A stretch of 64,000 nucleotides of DNA. It comes from Xanthobacteraceae bacterium. Lineage in GTDB: Bacteria; Pseudomonadota; Alphaproteobacteria; Rhizobiales; Xanthobacteraceae. Of the stretch, positions 16,866 through 24,789 are shown piece by piece. The stretch's first letter is position 1. Each line of letters opens with the position of its first letter. The position numbers were made by a program, and so were the translations under genes. The notes beneath the pieces are model-generated. The model ran no database searches and was not told the origin of the DNA. It saw nothing but the letters and a program-made list of their open reading frames with translations. The stretch lies in assembly GCA_031291445.1 (NCBI GenBank), contig JARLJA010000195.1:1-64000 (forward strand), given 5' to 3'.

Positions 16866-19800
16866 TCATGCCGGCGGCTTGTCACGCAGCGCGATATAGA
16901 TAGCCGGAATCACCAGAACCGTCAGAAGGGTCGACGACGCCAGCCCGAACAGGAGTGAGATCGCCAGCCCCTGGAAGATCGGGTCGAGCAGGATGGTGGC
17001 GGCCCCGATCATGGCCGCCAGCGCGGTCAGCAGGATCGGCTTGAAGCGCACCGCGCCGGCCTCCAGCACCACCGCCCGCAGCGACACCCCCTCACCGCCG
17101 GTATGGCGGATGAAATCGACCAGTAGAATCGAATTTCGTACGATGATACCGGCGAGCGCAATGAAGCCGATCATCGAGGTGGCGGTGAACGGCGCGCCGA
17201 GCAGCCAGTGCCCGAGCAGGATGCCGATCAGGGTCAGCGGAATCGGGGTCAGCACCACCAGCGGCAGCCGGAAGCTGCCGAACTGGGCGACCACGAGGAC
17301 ATAGATGCCCACGATCGCCGCGCCGAACGCGGCCCCCATGTCGCGGAACGTGACATAGGTGATCTCCCACTCGCCGTCCCACAGCAGGGTGGCGCGGCTC
17401 TCGTCGGCCGGCTGGCCGTGCAGGCTGATGGCGGGCTTCGGCAACGCGCCCCAGTCATGAGCGTCGATGCGGTCGGCGACCGCCAGCATGCCGTAGAGCG
17501 GCGCCTCGAAACGTCCCGCCAGTTCCGCCATCACCATGTCGGCGAAGCGGCCGTCGCGGCGGAAGATCATCGGCGAACCGGCCTCGGTGGTGGCCTTCAC
17601 CACCTGGCCGAGTTCGACCACGGTCTTGCTGCCGGGCAGCGTGTTGGCCGGCACCGGCGTCGACGCCAGCGCCTCGGTCCATGAAAGGTCGCGCTTCGGC
17701 AGGCGCACCGCGATCTCGATCGGGTTGCGGTCCTCGCCGCGGTGGGAATAGCCGATCGACGCTCCGCCGAACAGCATCTGGATGGTGTCGTAGACGTCGC
17801 GTTGCTCGACCCCGAAAAATTCCAGCCGCTCCTGGTCGATCGACAGCCGCAGCCGCGGCCGCGGCGCCCCGGCGGAATCGTCGATGTCGACGATGAACGG
17901 CACCTCGGCGAACACCTTCTTCATCTCGTTCATCACCGCCCGGCGGGTGGCGGCGTCGGGGCCGTAGATCTCGGCCAGCAAGGTCGACAGCACCGGGGGC
18001 CCCGGCGGAACCTCGACCACCTTGATGCTGGTGCCCGGCGGCATCGTCAGCGCCTGCAGGCGCCGGCGCAGATCGAGCGCGATGTCGTGGCTGGCGCGCT
18101 GGCGCGCGCCGCGCGGCGCGAGATTGACCTGGAGCTCGCCGAGCTCCGGGCGCTCACGCAGGTAGTAGTGGCGCACCAGTCCGTTGAAATTGAACGGCGC
18201 GGGCGTGCCGGCATAGGCCTGGACCGAGGAAATCTCGGGCAGCTGCCGCGCCAGGTCGGTTGCCGCGAACAGCGTGCGCTCGGTATCCTCGAGGCTCGCG
18301 CCCTCGGGCAGGTCGACCATCACCGCGATCTCCGACTTGTTGTCGAACGGCAAGAGCTTGACGGTCACCGACTTGGTGGCGAACAGCAGCATCGACGCCA
18401 GCGTGGCGACGCCGACGAGGAGCAGGAAGCGCCAGGCCGAGCGACGGCTGCTGACGATCGGAGTGGCGATGCGGCGGTAGAGGCGGCCGAGCGCCCCTTC
18501 CCCGTGCGCGGCATGGCCGGCGGCCGCGCCCGCCCCGCCCCCGCGCGGCGCGAGCCGCAGCATGAGCCAGGGAGCGATCACCATGGCGACGAAGAACGAG
18601 AACAGCATGGCCGCGGAGGCATTGGCCGGGATCGGCGCCATGTAGGGGCCCATCAACCCCGACACGAACAGCATCGGCAGCAGTGCCGCGATCACGGTCA
18701 GCGTCGCCACCACCGTCGGATTGCCGACTTCCGCGACCGCCTCGATGGTGGCCTGCAGGCGCGGCCGGCCGTCGGCCATGCCCCAGTGCCGGGCGATGTT
18801 CTCGACCACGACGATGGCGTCGTCGACCAGGATGCCGATGGAGAAAATCAGGGCGAACAGGCTGACGCGGTTGATGGTGTAACCCATCAGGTTGGCGGCG
18901 AACAAAGTCAGCAGGATCGTGGTCGGGATCACGACCAGGGTGACGAGCGCCTCGCGCCAGCCGATCGCCACCGCGATCAGGACCACGATCGACACCGTCG
19001 CGAGCCCGAGGTGAAACAACAGCTCGTTGGCCTTCTCGTTGGCGGTCTCGCCGTAGTCGCGGGTGACCTTGACCTCGACGTCGTCGGGCACGAGCCGCGC
19101 CTTCAGCGATTGCAAGCGCTGCGCGATGTCCTCGGACACCACCGCGGCATTGGCGCCGGCGCGCTTGGCGAGCGCGAGACTCACGGCCGGAACGCGGTGC
19201 CAGCCGCCGTTGGCATCACGGGCGTCGTCCCAGACCCGGTGTTCGGTCGGCCCCGGGCCGACCGTCACGCCGGCCACGTCGCGCACATAGACCGGCCGTC
19301 CGTCGCGGGTCGTGATCAAGAGCAGCCCGATGTCGGGCAAGCCGGCCAGCGTCTGGCCGGCCGCCACGCTGCGGACGATGCCGGCATCGCGGACCTGGCC
19401 CGCCAGGAACGAGCGGTTGGCGTCCTTCACCTTCGCCATCAGCTGCTGCAGCGTGACGCCGAACAGCGACAGCTTCTCGGGATCCGGCTCGACCCGGATC
19501 TGCGGCGCCGATCCGCCGGAAATGTAGGTCAGGCCGATATTGTCGACCTTGGTCAGCTCCGCCCGCATCTTCTCGGCGAGGTCGTACAGCGCGGCGTCGG
19601 TCCAGCGCGCCGCCGCCTCGGGCTTCGGCGACAGGGTCAGCACGCTGACCGCGACGTCGTTGATGCCGCGGCCGACGATCAGCGGCTCGGCAAGCCCGAT
19701 CGGAATCCGGTCGAGATTGGCCCTGATCTTCTCGTGCACCCGCAAAATGGCGTCGTCGGCACTGGTTCCGACCAGAAACCGCACCGTGACCATGACGCGG

Positions 19801-20075
19801 TCGTCCTCGGTCTGGCTGTAGACATGCTCGACGCCGGTGATCGCCTTGACGATCTCCTCCAGCGGCTTGGTGACCAGTTCCACCGCGTCGGGCGCCTTCA
19901 GTCCGTCGGCGTTGATGCGGATGTCGACCATCGGAACGCTGATCTGCGGCTCCTCCTCGCGGGGAATCGCCACCACCGCGATCAGCCCCATCACCAGGGA
20001 GGCCAACAGAAACAGCGGGGTCAGCGGCGAGCCGATCGTCGCCTGTGTCAGTCGACCGGACAGTCCAAGCTTCAC
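16866..20075 (-). CDS. RND-family efflux pump permease
   Basis: A 1069-residue inner-membrane proton-driven exporter of the resistance-nodulation-division superfamily. The N-terminal helix is followed by the REEEPQISVPMVDI motif. Two large periplasmic loops separate helix 1 from 2 and helix 7 from 8. The proton-relay aspartates are in SIGILVDDAIVVVENI, and GIIVRNSILLVDF marks the second half. The start overlaps the stop of the membrane fusion protein gene by 4 bp, so they form one unit with the bigR-like gene. The substrate is unknown. Linkage to a persulfide-type sensor suggests export of a sulfur compound or of something toxic formed under sulfide stress (inference). Confidence 0.9.
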   Translation of the reverse strand: MKLGLSGRLTQATIGSPLTPLFLLASLVMGLIAVVAIPREEEPQISVPMVDIRINADGLKAPDAVELVTKPLEEIVKAITGVEHVYSQTEDDRVMVTVRFLVGTSADDAILRVHEKIRANLDRIPIGLAEPLIVGRGINDVAVSVLTLSPKPEAAARWTDAALYDLAEKMRAELTKVDNIGLTYISGGSAPQIRVEPDPEKLSLFGVTLQQLMAKVKDANRSFLAGQVRDAGIVRSVAAGQTLAGLPDIGLLLITTRDGRPVYVRDVAGVTVGPGPTEHRVWDDARDANGGWHRVPAVSLALAKRAGANAAVVSEDIAQRLQSLKARLVPDDVEVKVTRDYGETANEKANELLFHLGLATVSIVVLIAVAIGWREALVTLVVIPTTILLTLFAANLMGYTINRVSLFALIFSIGILVDDAIVVVENIARHWGMADGRPRLQATIEAVAEVGNPTVVATLTVIAALLPMLFVSGLMGPYMAPIPANASAAMLFSFFVAMVIAPWLMLRLAPRGGGAGAAAGHAAHGEGALGRLYRRIATPIVSSRRSAWRFLLLVGVATLASMLLFATKSVTVKLLPFDNKSEIAVMVDLPEGASLEDTERTLFAATDLARQLPEISSVQAYAGTPAPFNFNGLVRHYYLRERPELGELQVNLAPRGARQRASHDIALDLRRRLQALTMPPGTSIKVVEVPPGPPVLSTLLAEIYGPDAATRRAVMNEMKKVFAEVPFIVDIDDSAGAPRPRLRLSIDQERLEFFGVEQRDVYDTIQMLFGGASIGYSHRGEDRNPIEIAVRLPKRDLSWTEALASTPVPANTLPGSKTVVELGQVVKATTEAGSPMIFRRDGRFADMVMAELAGRFEAPLYGMLAVADRIDAHDWGALPKPAISLHGQPADESRATLLWDGEWEITYVTFRDMGAAFGAAIVGIYVLVVAQFGSFRLPLVVLTPIPLTLIGILLGHWLLGAPFTATSMIGFIALAGIIVRNSILLVDFIRHTGGEGVSLRAVVLEAGAVRFKPILLTALAAMIGAATILLDPIFQGLAISLLFGLASSTLLTVLVIPAIYIALRDKPPA

Positions 20076-21091
20076 GGCCGCACCAGGATGTCACCGGACT
20101 GCACGCCGGAGAGAATCTCGAGCCCGTCCGCCAACTCCGGCGACGGCAACGGCCGCCCGCGCTGCACCGGCACGCTGACCGCTCCCGTCCCCGACTGCAC
20201 CGACACGTAGTCGATGCCGAAGCGGGTGGTGACGTAGCGCGCGGGAATGACGAAGGCGGCGCGCGTGCCGCCCGAAATCCAGACCCGCAGCCGGTTGCCG
20301 ACGAAATATTCGCCCAGCCCGTCGACCTTCGCATCGGCGACGACGCGGCCGTCCTCGATCAGCGGATAGATCAGGTCGATGGTTCCCGTGCGTGCGGTCC
20401 TGTCGCCGGTTTCGGATCCGTCGATGCGGACGGTATCGCCGACCTTGAGGCCGCGGGCGTGGCGTTCCGGAATCCGCAGACGCAGCTTGTAATCCTGCTG
20501 GGCCACCATCTCGACGGTATCGCCGGGAAGGATGACCGAGCCCACCGACACCATGCGTTTCAGCACGAGGCCGTCGACGGGCGCCAACACCTGTCCCTCG
20601 TTGAACTGCTGCTGGATCACGTCACGCTCGGCCTTGCGCGCGCGCAAGCCATTTTCGGCGACGTTGAGCGCGGTCCGGGTTTCGTCGAGCTTGGTGCGGG
20701 GCATGATGCCGCGATCGACCAGCCCTTCGGTGCGGGTGAAATCGATATTGGCCTGGTCGGCCTGGGCCTGCAGCGCGCTGATCTGGGCGTCGAGCGACTT
20801 CATCTGCAGGGCGAGCTTCTCGTCGGCGATCACCGCGACCGGCTGGCCGCGGGTGACGCTGTCACCTTCCCTGACGTTGAGCTGGGCGATCACGCCGCCG
20901 ATGCGGCCCCGCGCCGGCACCACGCTGTAGCTCTCGACCGTAGCGAAGACCGCCTTCTCGTCGGCGACGGGCCGCGACGTGACGGGGAAGGTATCGGCTC
21001 CGGCCGGCGCCGCGGCGCAGACGGCGACGGCCAACGCGACGATCGCCCACCCCGCGCCGCCCGCGGCGACCTGTTTCCAACGTGCCGTCAT
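20072..21091 (-). CDS. RND efflux periplasmic adaptor (membrane fusion protein)
   Basis: A 339-residue HlyD/AcrA-type adaptor linking the inner-membrane pump to an outer-membrane channel. It has an N-terminal membrane anchor or signal (WAIVALAVAVCAAAPAGA). A lipoyl half-motif RGRIGGVIAQLNVREGDSV is followed by a coiled-coil hairpin (about residues 95-165), then the second lipoyl half VLAPVDGLVLKRMVSVGS and beta-barrel strands. Its stop overlaps the pump start, and it begins 30 bp after the regulator gene, giving an apparent regulator-adaptor-pump operon. No outer-membrane factor is encoded nearby. Confidence 0.9.
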   Translation of the reverse strand: MTARWKQVAAGGAGWAIVALAVAVCAAAPAGADTFPVTSRPVADEKAVFATVESYSVVPARGRIGGVIAQLNVREGDSVTRGQPVAVIADEKLALQMKSLDAQISALQAQADQANIDFTRTEGLVDRGIMPRTKLDETRTALNVAENGLRARKAERDVIQQQFNEGQVLAPVDGLVLKRMVSVGSVILPGDTVEMVAQQDYKLRLRIPERHARGLKVGDTVRIDGSETGDRTARTGTIDLIYPLIEDGRVVADAKVDGLGEYFVGNRLRVWISGGTRAAFVIPARYVTTRFGIDYVSVQSGTGAVSVPVQRGRPLPSPELADGLEILSGVQSGDILVRP

Positions 21092-21121
21092 CGACCTACC
21101 CCACCAATATCCGTGCTGCTT

Positions 21122-21463
21122 TCAAGATCTCGCCTTGGCGGTCTTGGCCGCCTTCGCCGGTGCCGGCGCGCAATAGACGCTGTAGAGCGCGGCCAGCACT
21201 GCGCGCGCCGGCTCGCTCGCGATCGAGTAGTAGATCGTCTGCGCATCGCGCCGGGCCGTCACCAGCCCGTCCTTGCGCAGCAGCGCGAGATGCTGCGAGA
21301 CGGTGGAATCGCGCAGGCCGAGAAAGCTCGCGAGATCGCCGACTGAGCGTTCGCCGTCGATCAGCTGGCAGATGATCAGGAGACGATGGCGATTGGACAG
21401 GGCCTTGAGCAGGTCGCTCGCCCGGTCCGCCGCCGCCTCCATCATTTCGGGATCTATATTCAT
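21122..21463 (-). CDS. bigR: ArsR-family repressor of the BigR/SqrR (persulfide-sensing) type
   Basis: A 113-residue winged-helix repressor starting MNIDPEMMEAAADRASDLLKAL. The recognition helix is in LRDSTVSQHLALLRKDGLV. Cys32 (in LIICQLI) and Cys98 (in YSVYCA) occupy the places of the two cysteines that form a tetrasulfide or disulfide in BigR and SqrR; arsenic-type metal motifs are absent. The ATG at 21463 is preferred to one at 21499, which would put the operator palindromes inside the gene. The gene is divergent from sqr and heads an operon with an RND pump, so it probably represses both units until sulfide or persulfide accumulates. Confidence 0.85.
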   Translation of the reverse strand: MNIDPEMMEAAADRASDLLKALSNRHRLLIICQLIDGERSVGDLASFLGLRDSTVSQHLALLRKDGLVTARRDAQTIYYSIASEPARAVLAALYSVYCAPAPAKAAKTAKARS

Positions 21464-21467
21464 ACTT

Positions 21468-21493
21468 GCGTATATACGCATATTCGAATATGC
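21468..21493. promoter_or_regulatory. Two overlapping perfect palindromes between bigR and sqr
   Basis: GCGTATATACGC (21468-21479) and GCATATTCGAATATGC (21478-21493) share two bases. They lie 5 bp from the bigR start codon and 66 bp before the sqr start. Perfect, AT-rich dyads between a divergent repressor and its likely target are strong operator candidates. Direct contact with the bigR start suggests autorepression. Confidence 0.65.
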
Positions 21494-21559
21494 AGTCAAG
21501 CGACGGCAGACAAGCGCCCGCGCTCAACGGGCCAGCCGCAACCCACATCGGAGGCGACC

Positions 21560-22846
21560 ATGGCGGAAGTTGTTGTTCTAGGAGCCGGCCTCAGCGGAAC
21601 GCTGATGGCCTACGAGCTGTTGCCGCAGTTGCGGCGGGAAGACCGGTTGACCGTGATCTCGCAGGGACCGGTCTACCATTTCGTTCCTTCCAACCCCTGG
21701 GTCGCCGTCGGCTGGCGCAAGCGCAGCGAGATCGAGGTCGACCTCACCGACGTCATGAAGCGCAAGGGCATCCGCCTGTTGACCGCGGGCGCGAAACGCG
21801 TGCATCCGCAGGACAATCGGGTCGAGCTCGGCGACGACAGCTCGGTCGCCTATGACTATCTCGTCGTCGCCACCGGTCCCGAACTTGCGTTCGACGAGAT
21901 TCCCGGGCTGGGGCCGAACGGCAACACCCAGTCGGTCTGTCACGTCGACCACGCCGCCAAGGCCCAGGAGGCGTTCGAGCGTCTCGCGGCCGATCCCGGC
22001 CCGGTGGTGATCGGCGCCGTGCAGGGCGCCTCGTGCTTCGGCCCGGCCTACGAATTCCTGTTCATTCTGGAGACCGAGCTGCGCCGCCGGCGCCTGCGCG
22101 ACCGCGTGCCGATGACCTTCGTCACCTCCGAGCCCTATATCGGGCACCTCGGCCTCGACGGCGTCGGCGACACCAAGGGCCTGCTCGAGAGCGAGATGCG
22201 GGAGAAACACGTCAAGTGGATCACCAGCGCCAAGGTCAAATCGGTCGGCCCCGACACCATGACGGTCGAGGAGATCGCCGACGACGGTTCGGTGAAGGCC
22301 ACCCGCGACCTGCCCTTCAAGTACTCCATGATGGTGCCGGCGTTCCGTGGCGTCGAGGCGGTGCGCGGCATCGACAAGCTGACCAATCCGCGCGGCTTCG
22401 TGCTGGTCGACAAGCACCAGCGCAATCCGACCTTCCAGAACATCTTCAGCGTCGGGGTCTGCGTCGCGATCCCGCCGGTGGGGCCGACCCCGGTGCCGGT
22501 CGGCGTGCCGAAGACCGGCTTCATGATCGAATCCATGGTCACCGCCACCGCGCTCAACATCGGCGCCCTGCTCAAGGGCGAGGCTCCGCGGACGCAGCCG
22601 ACCTGGAATGCGATCTGCCTCGCCGATTTCGGCGATTCGGGCGTCGCGTTCCTGGCCCAGCCGCAGATTCCGCCGCGCAACGTCAACTGGTCGTCCAAGG
22701 GCGAATGGGTGCATTACGCCAAGGTGGCGTTCGAGAAGTATTTCCTGCGGAAAATGCGCCGCGGCGAGAGCGAGCCGTTCTACGAGCGCTTCCTGCTCGA
22801 CAAGCTCAACATCGCCAAGATCAAGGAAGTGACCACCGCGCCATGA
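21560..22846 (+). CDS. sqr: Sulfide:quinone oxidoreductase
   Basis: Membrane-associated flavoprotein that oxidises sulfide to sulfane sulfur or polysulfide and passes electrons to quinone. The 428-residue protein has the FAD dinucleotide motif VVVLGAGLSGTLMAY at residues 4-18. Its cysteines at 127, 159 and 353 sit at the same numbers as the three essential cysteines described for Rhodobacter capsulatus SQR (recalled). GGAGG precedes the ATG at 21560. Its stop overlaps the thioredoxin start (ATGA). The bigR-like repressor and palindromes lie immediately upstream. Confidence 0.93.
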   Translation: MAEVVVLGAGLSGTLMAYELLPQLRREDRLTVISQGPVYHFVPSNPWVAVGWRKRSEIEVDLTDVMKRKGIRLLTAGAKRVHPQDNRVELGDDSSVAYDYLVVATGPELAFDEIPGLGPNGNTQSVCHVDHAAKAQEAFERLAADPGPVVIGAVQGASCFGPAYEFLFILETELRRRRLRDRVPMTFVTSEPYIGHLGLDGVGDTKGLLESEMREKHVKWITSAKVKSVGPDTMTVEEIADDGSVKATRDLPFKYSMMVPAFRGVEAVRGIDKLTNPRGFVLVDKHQRNPTFQNIFSVGVCVAIPPVGPTPVPVGVPKTGFMIESMVTATALNIGALLKGEAPRTQPTWNAICLADFGDSGVAFLAQPQIPPRNVNWSSKGEWVHYAKVAFEKYFLRKMRRGESEPFYERFLLDKLNIAKIKEVTTAP

Positions 22847-23286
22847 CCGCCACCCGTCAACTGGTCTGCGGCCATTGCGGCCGCACCAATCGCCTGCCGG
22901 CGGCACGTGCCGCCGCCGACGCGCGCTGCGGCGCCTGCCATCAGGCGCTGTTCACCGGCCATCCCATCGAGGTCGACGAGGCCGGCTTCGAGCGCCTCGT
23001 CGCCAACAGCGACGTGCCGTTGCTGGTCGACGTCTGGGCCCCGTGGTGCGGTCCCTGTCGCGCCATGGCCCCGATGTTCGAACGCGCGGCGCGGGAACTC
23101 GAGCCGGACATCCGCCTGCTGAAGCTCAACGCCGACACCGCCCCGGCCGTGTCGGCGCGCTTCGGCATCAATGCGATCCCGACGCTGCTGCTGATCCGTG
23201 GCGGCAGCGAGATCGCGCGCAGCGCCGGCGCGATGGATGCCCAGCGCATCGTGGCCTGGACCGCCGCACAGCTGCGCGCCGCATGA
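22843..23286 (+). CDS. trxC: Thioredoxin-2 (TrxC type, with N-terminal zinc motif)
   Basis: A 147-residue cytoplasmic disulfide reductase. Residues 9-35 carry the TrxC zinc motif (CGHC and CGAC). The thioredoxin fold follows, with the active site WAPWCGPCRAM and cis-Pro in INAIPTLLL. Translation is coupled to sqr by an ATGA overlap. In this setting it probably removes sulfane sulfur or persulfides made by SQR (inference from context). Confidence 0.93.
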   Translation: MTATRQLVCGHCGRTNRLPAARAAADARCGACHQALFTGHPIEVDEAGFERLVANSDVPLLVDVWAPWCGPCRAMAPMFERAARELEPDIRLLKLNADTAPAVSARFGINAIPTLLLIRGGSEIARSAGAMDAQRIVAWTAAQLRAA

Positions 23287-23319
23287 CCTTGCCCTTCCCT
23301 GCCACCCGAGGAGTATGTG

Positions 23320-23523
23320 ATGAATATCGATAAAGCCGTCCTGGCCTTCGCCGGCTGCGTGGTCCTGGTCAGCCTGGCGCTGGGCTGGCTGGTCAGCCCC
23401 TACTGGTTCCTGCTCACGGCGTTCGCCGGGCTCAACATGCTGCAGGCGTCGTTCACCGGCTTCTGCCCGGCGGCCTTGGTGTTCCGCAAGCTCGGCTTGC
23501 GCAGCGGCAACGCCTTCTCCTGA
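23320..23523 (+). CDS. DUF2892 (YgaP-like) small membrane protein
   Basis: A 67-residue protein with two membrane segments and the family ending ASFTGFCPAALVFRKLG, as in the membrane part of YgaP, where it follows a rhodanese domain. The ATG at 23320 follows GAGGAG by about 6 bases. It is the third gene of the sqr-trxC unit, so a role in handling sulfane sulfur at the membrane is likely, though the biochemical function of DUF2892 alone is not known. Confidence 0.85.
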   Translation: MNIDKAVLAFAGCVVLVSLALGWLVSPYWFLLTAFAGLNMLQASFTGFCPAALVFRKLGLRSGNAFS

Positions 23524-23577
23524 TCGCCAATCACCAGCCGGCGGGGCGGCTCGTGCGCCGCCACGCCAGCCGCCGTC

Positions 23578-23660
23578 TCAGGCCTTCTGCGCCGGGCAAG
23601 TCGACAGCCCCAGCACCGAGTACAGCGGACAGGTCGCCATCAGCCCGGCGGACTGCTCAA
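23578..23660 (-). pseudogene. 3' stump of a second DUF2892 gene
   Basis: On the minus strand the frame ending at TGA 23578-23580 reads SAGLMATCPLYSVLGL then STCPAQKA. This is the characteristic C-terminus of the other DUF2892 subtype (CPLYS-LG-STCP). Upstream the frame becomes unrelated sequence and hits a stop, because it overlaps the 3' end of the AlgJ-like gene. Only about 25 codons survive. It lies convergent to, and 54 bp from, the intact DUF2892 gene. Confidence 0.65.
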
Positions 23661-24787
23661 CGCTCCGCGGCGGCCTGCTTCTCGGTGTTCTGCGTCAGAT
23701 TCCAGCAGAACATGAAGCGCTCGGTCGGCGCCAGCACCACGATATCGGGCCGGTAGCGTTCGGCGATCTCGGGCACGAAGTCGCACAGCTCGTGGTGGAT
23801 CCAGACATAGCGGCCGGCGTGCAGCGTGAACGCATCCTGCCAATAGTAACGTGTGAAGGAATCACCCAGCACCACCACAGTCGGGCCGGCGCGGCCGGTC
23901 TCGACCAGATCGCCCCCGGTCTCGCGCAACGTGTCGATGGCGGTGACCTGACCGTGCGGCTGGTCGTAGCTCGACAGGTCGATCCTGGCCTCGCGATCGG
24001 CGATATCCGCCGAGACTCCGAGCATGCGCGCGAGGTCGCCGGCGGGCGCGGCCTCGAAGTCCCTGAACACGCGCGCCGGATCGATCGCCCAGTCGCTGCG
24101 CTTGAGCGCAACAACGGTCGCGTTGAACGCCAGCAGCGACCCCAGCCTGTTCCAGTGGGTATCGGTGCGGCGGTAGGTCGGGTTGTCATTTCCCGCATGC
24201 AGCAGCGGCGGACGCAGATCCGCGACCGGGACGCCGCGCGCGGTGAGCACCTGAAGCATGAGGTCGTACTCGGTCGGTGTTCGGGTCGCGCGCGCCCACC
24301 GCGGCAGCTCGGAGCGCATGATGGTCGCGCTGTTGGGCGGAATCGCCACCACGAAGTCCGCGCCGCGTGCCCGCAGCCGGGCGTGAAGGCCGGCGGCGAA
24401 ATCGGCGAAGGTCGCGATCTCGGCCTCGCGCCGCAACAGCCCCATCGACTGCGCCATCATGGCGTCGCCGTCGAAGAACAGGAAACGCCCCTTGCCGAAC
24501 ACCACCAGGGAATCGGTCGGCGACCACAGCGCATAGCGCAGCAGCGCGTTGCCCCGCACCATCAGGTCCCGCAATCCGAAGTGATCGCCGAGATATTTGT
24601 CCACCGCCCTCGGCCATGGCGAGACCTCGGCCAGGGTCCGCGGCGCCGCCGGCCACGGCGCCAGCGTGCGGGCCTCGCGCTCCGACACCGTCTGCGGCGT
24701 CTGCAGGCTCTGTGCCAGCAGCGGCAGCAGCAGCGCCACGAAGGCAATGATGCCCCACCAGCGACGATGATGAGCCAGCAGTCCCAT
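23657..24787 (-). CDS. AlgJ/AlgX-like SGNH-fold O-acetyltransferase partner
   Basis: A 376-residue periplasmic protein anchored by an N-terminal helix (GIIAFVALLLPLLAQS). It has the ALGX/AlgJ features: DHFGLRDLMVRGNALLRY, then FGKGRFLFFDGDAMM. The catalytic Asp-His pair is in RRTDTHWNRLGSLLAF and the nucleophile Ser in VVVLGDSFTRYYWQDAF. These proteins move acetyl groups delivered by an AlgI-type membrane protein onto a polysaccharide. The start lies 2 bp after the algI-like stop, so the two are translationally coupled. No alginate synthesis genes are nearby; the acceptor is unknown. Confidence 0.85.
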   Translation of the reverse strand: MGLLAHHRRWWGIIAFVALLLPLLAQSLQTPQTVSEREARTLAPWPAAPRTLAEVSPWPRAVDKYLGDHFGLRDLMVRGNALLRYALWSPTDSLVVFGKGRFLFFDGDAMMAQSMGLLRREAEIATFADFAAGLHARLRARGADFVVAIPPNSATIMRSELPRWARATRTPTEYDLMLQVLTARGVPVADLRPPLLHAGNDNPTYRRTDTHWNRLGSLLAFNATVVALKRSDWAIDPARVFRDFEAAPAGDLARMLGVSADIADREARIDLSSYDQPHGQVTAIDTLRETGGDLVETGRAGPTVVVLGDSFTRYYWQDAFTLHAGRYVWIHHELCDFVPEIAERYRPDIVVLAPTERFMFCWNLTQNTEKQAAAER

Positions 24788-24789
24788 GC

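Noticed and set aside
16856..16869. TTGAC-GTCG-ATCAT, resembling an FNR/FixK box (TTGAT-N4-ATCAA) upstream of ccoG
   Set aside because: One mismatch in each half, overlaps the stop of the RND gene and lies about 145 bp from the ccoG start; too weak to annotate, though FixK control of ccoG would make sense.
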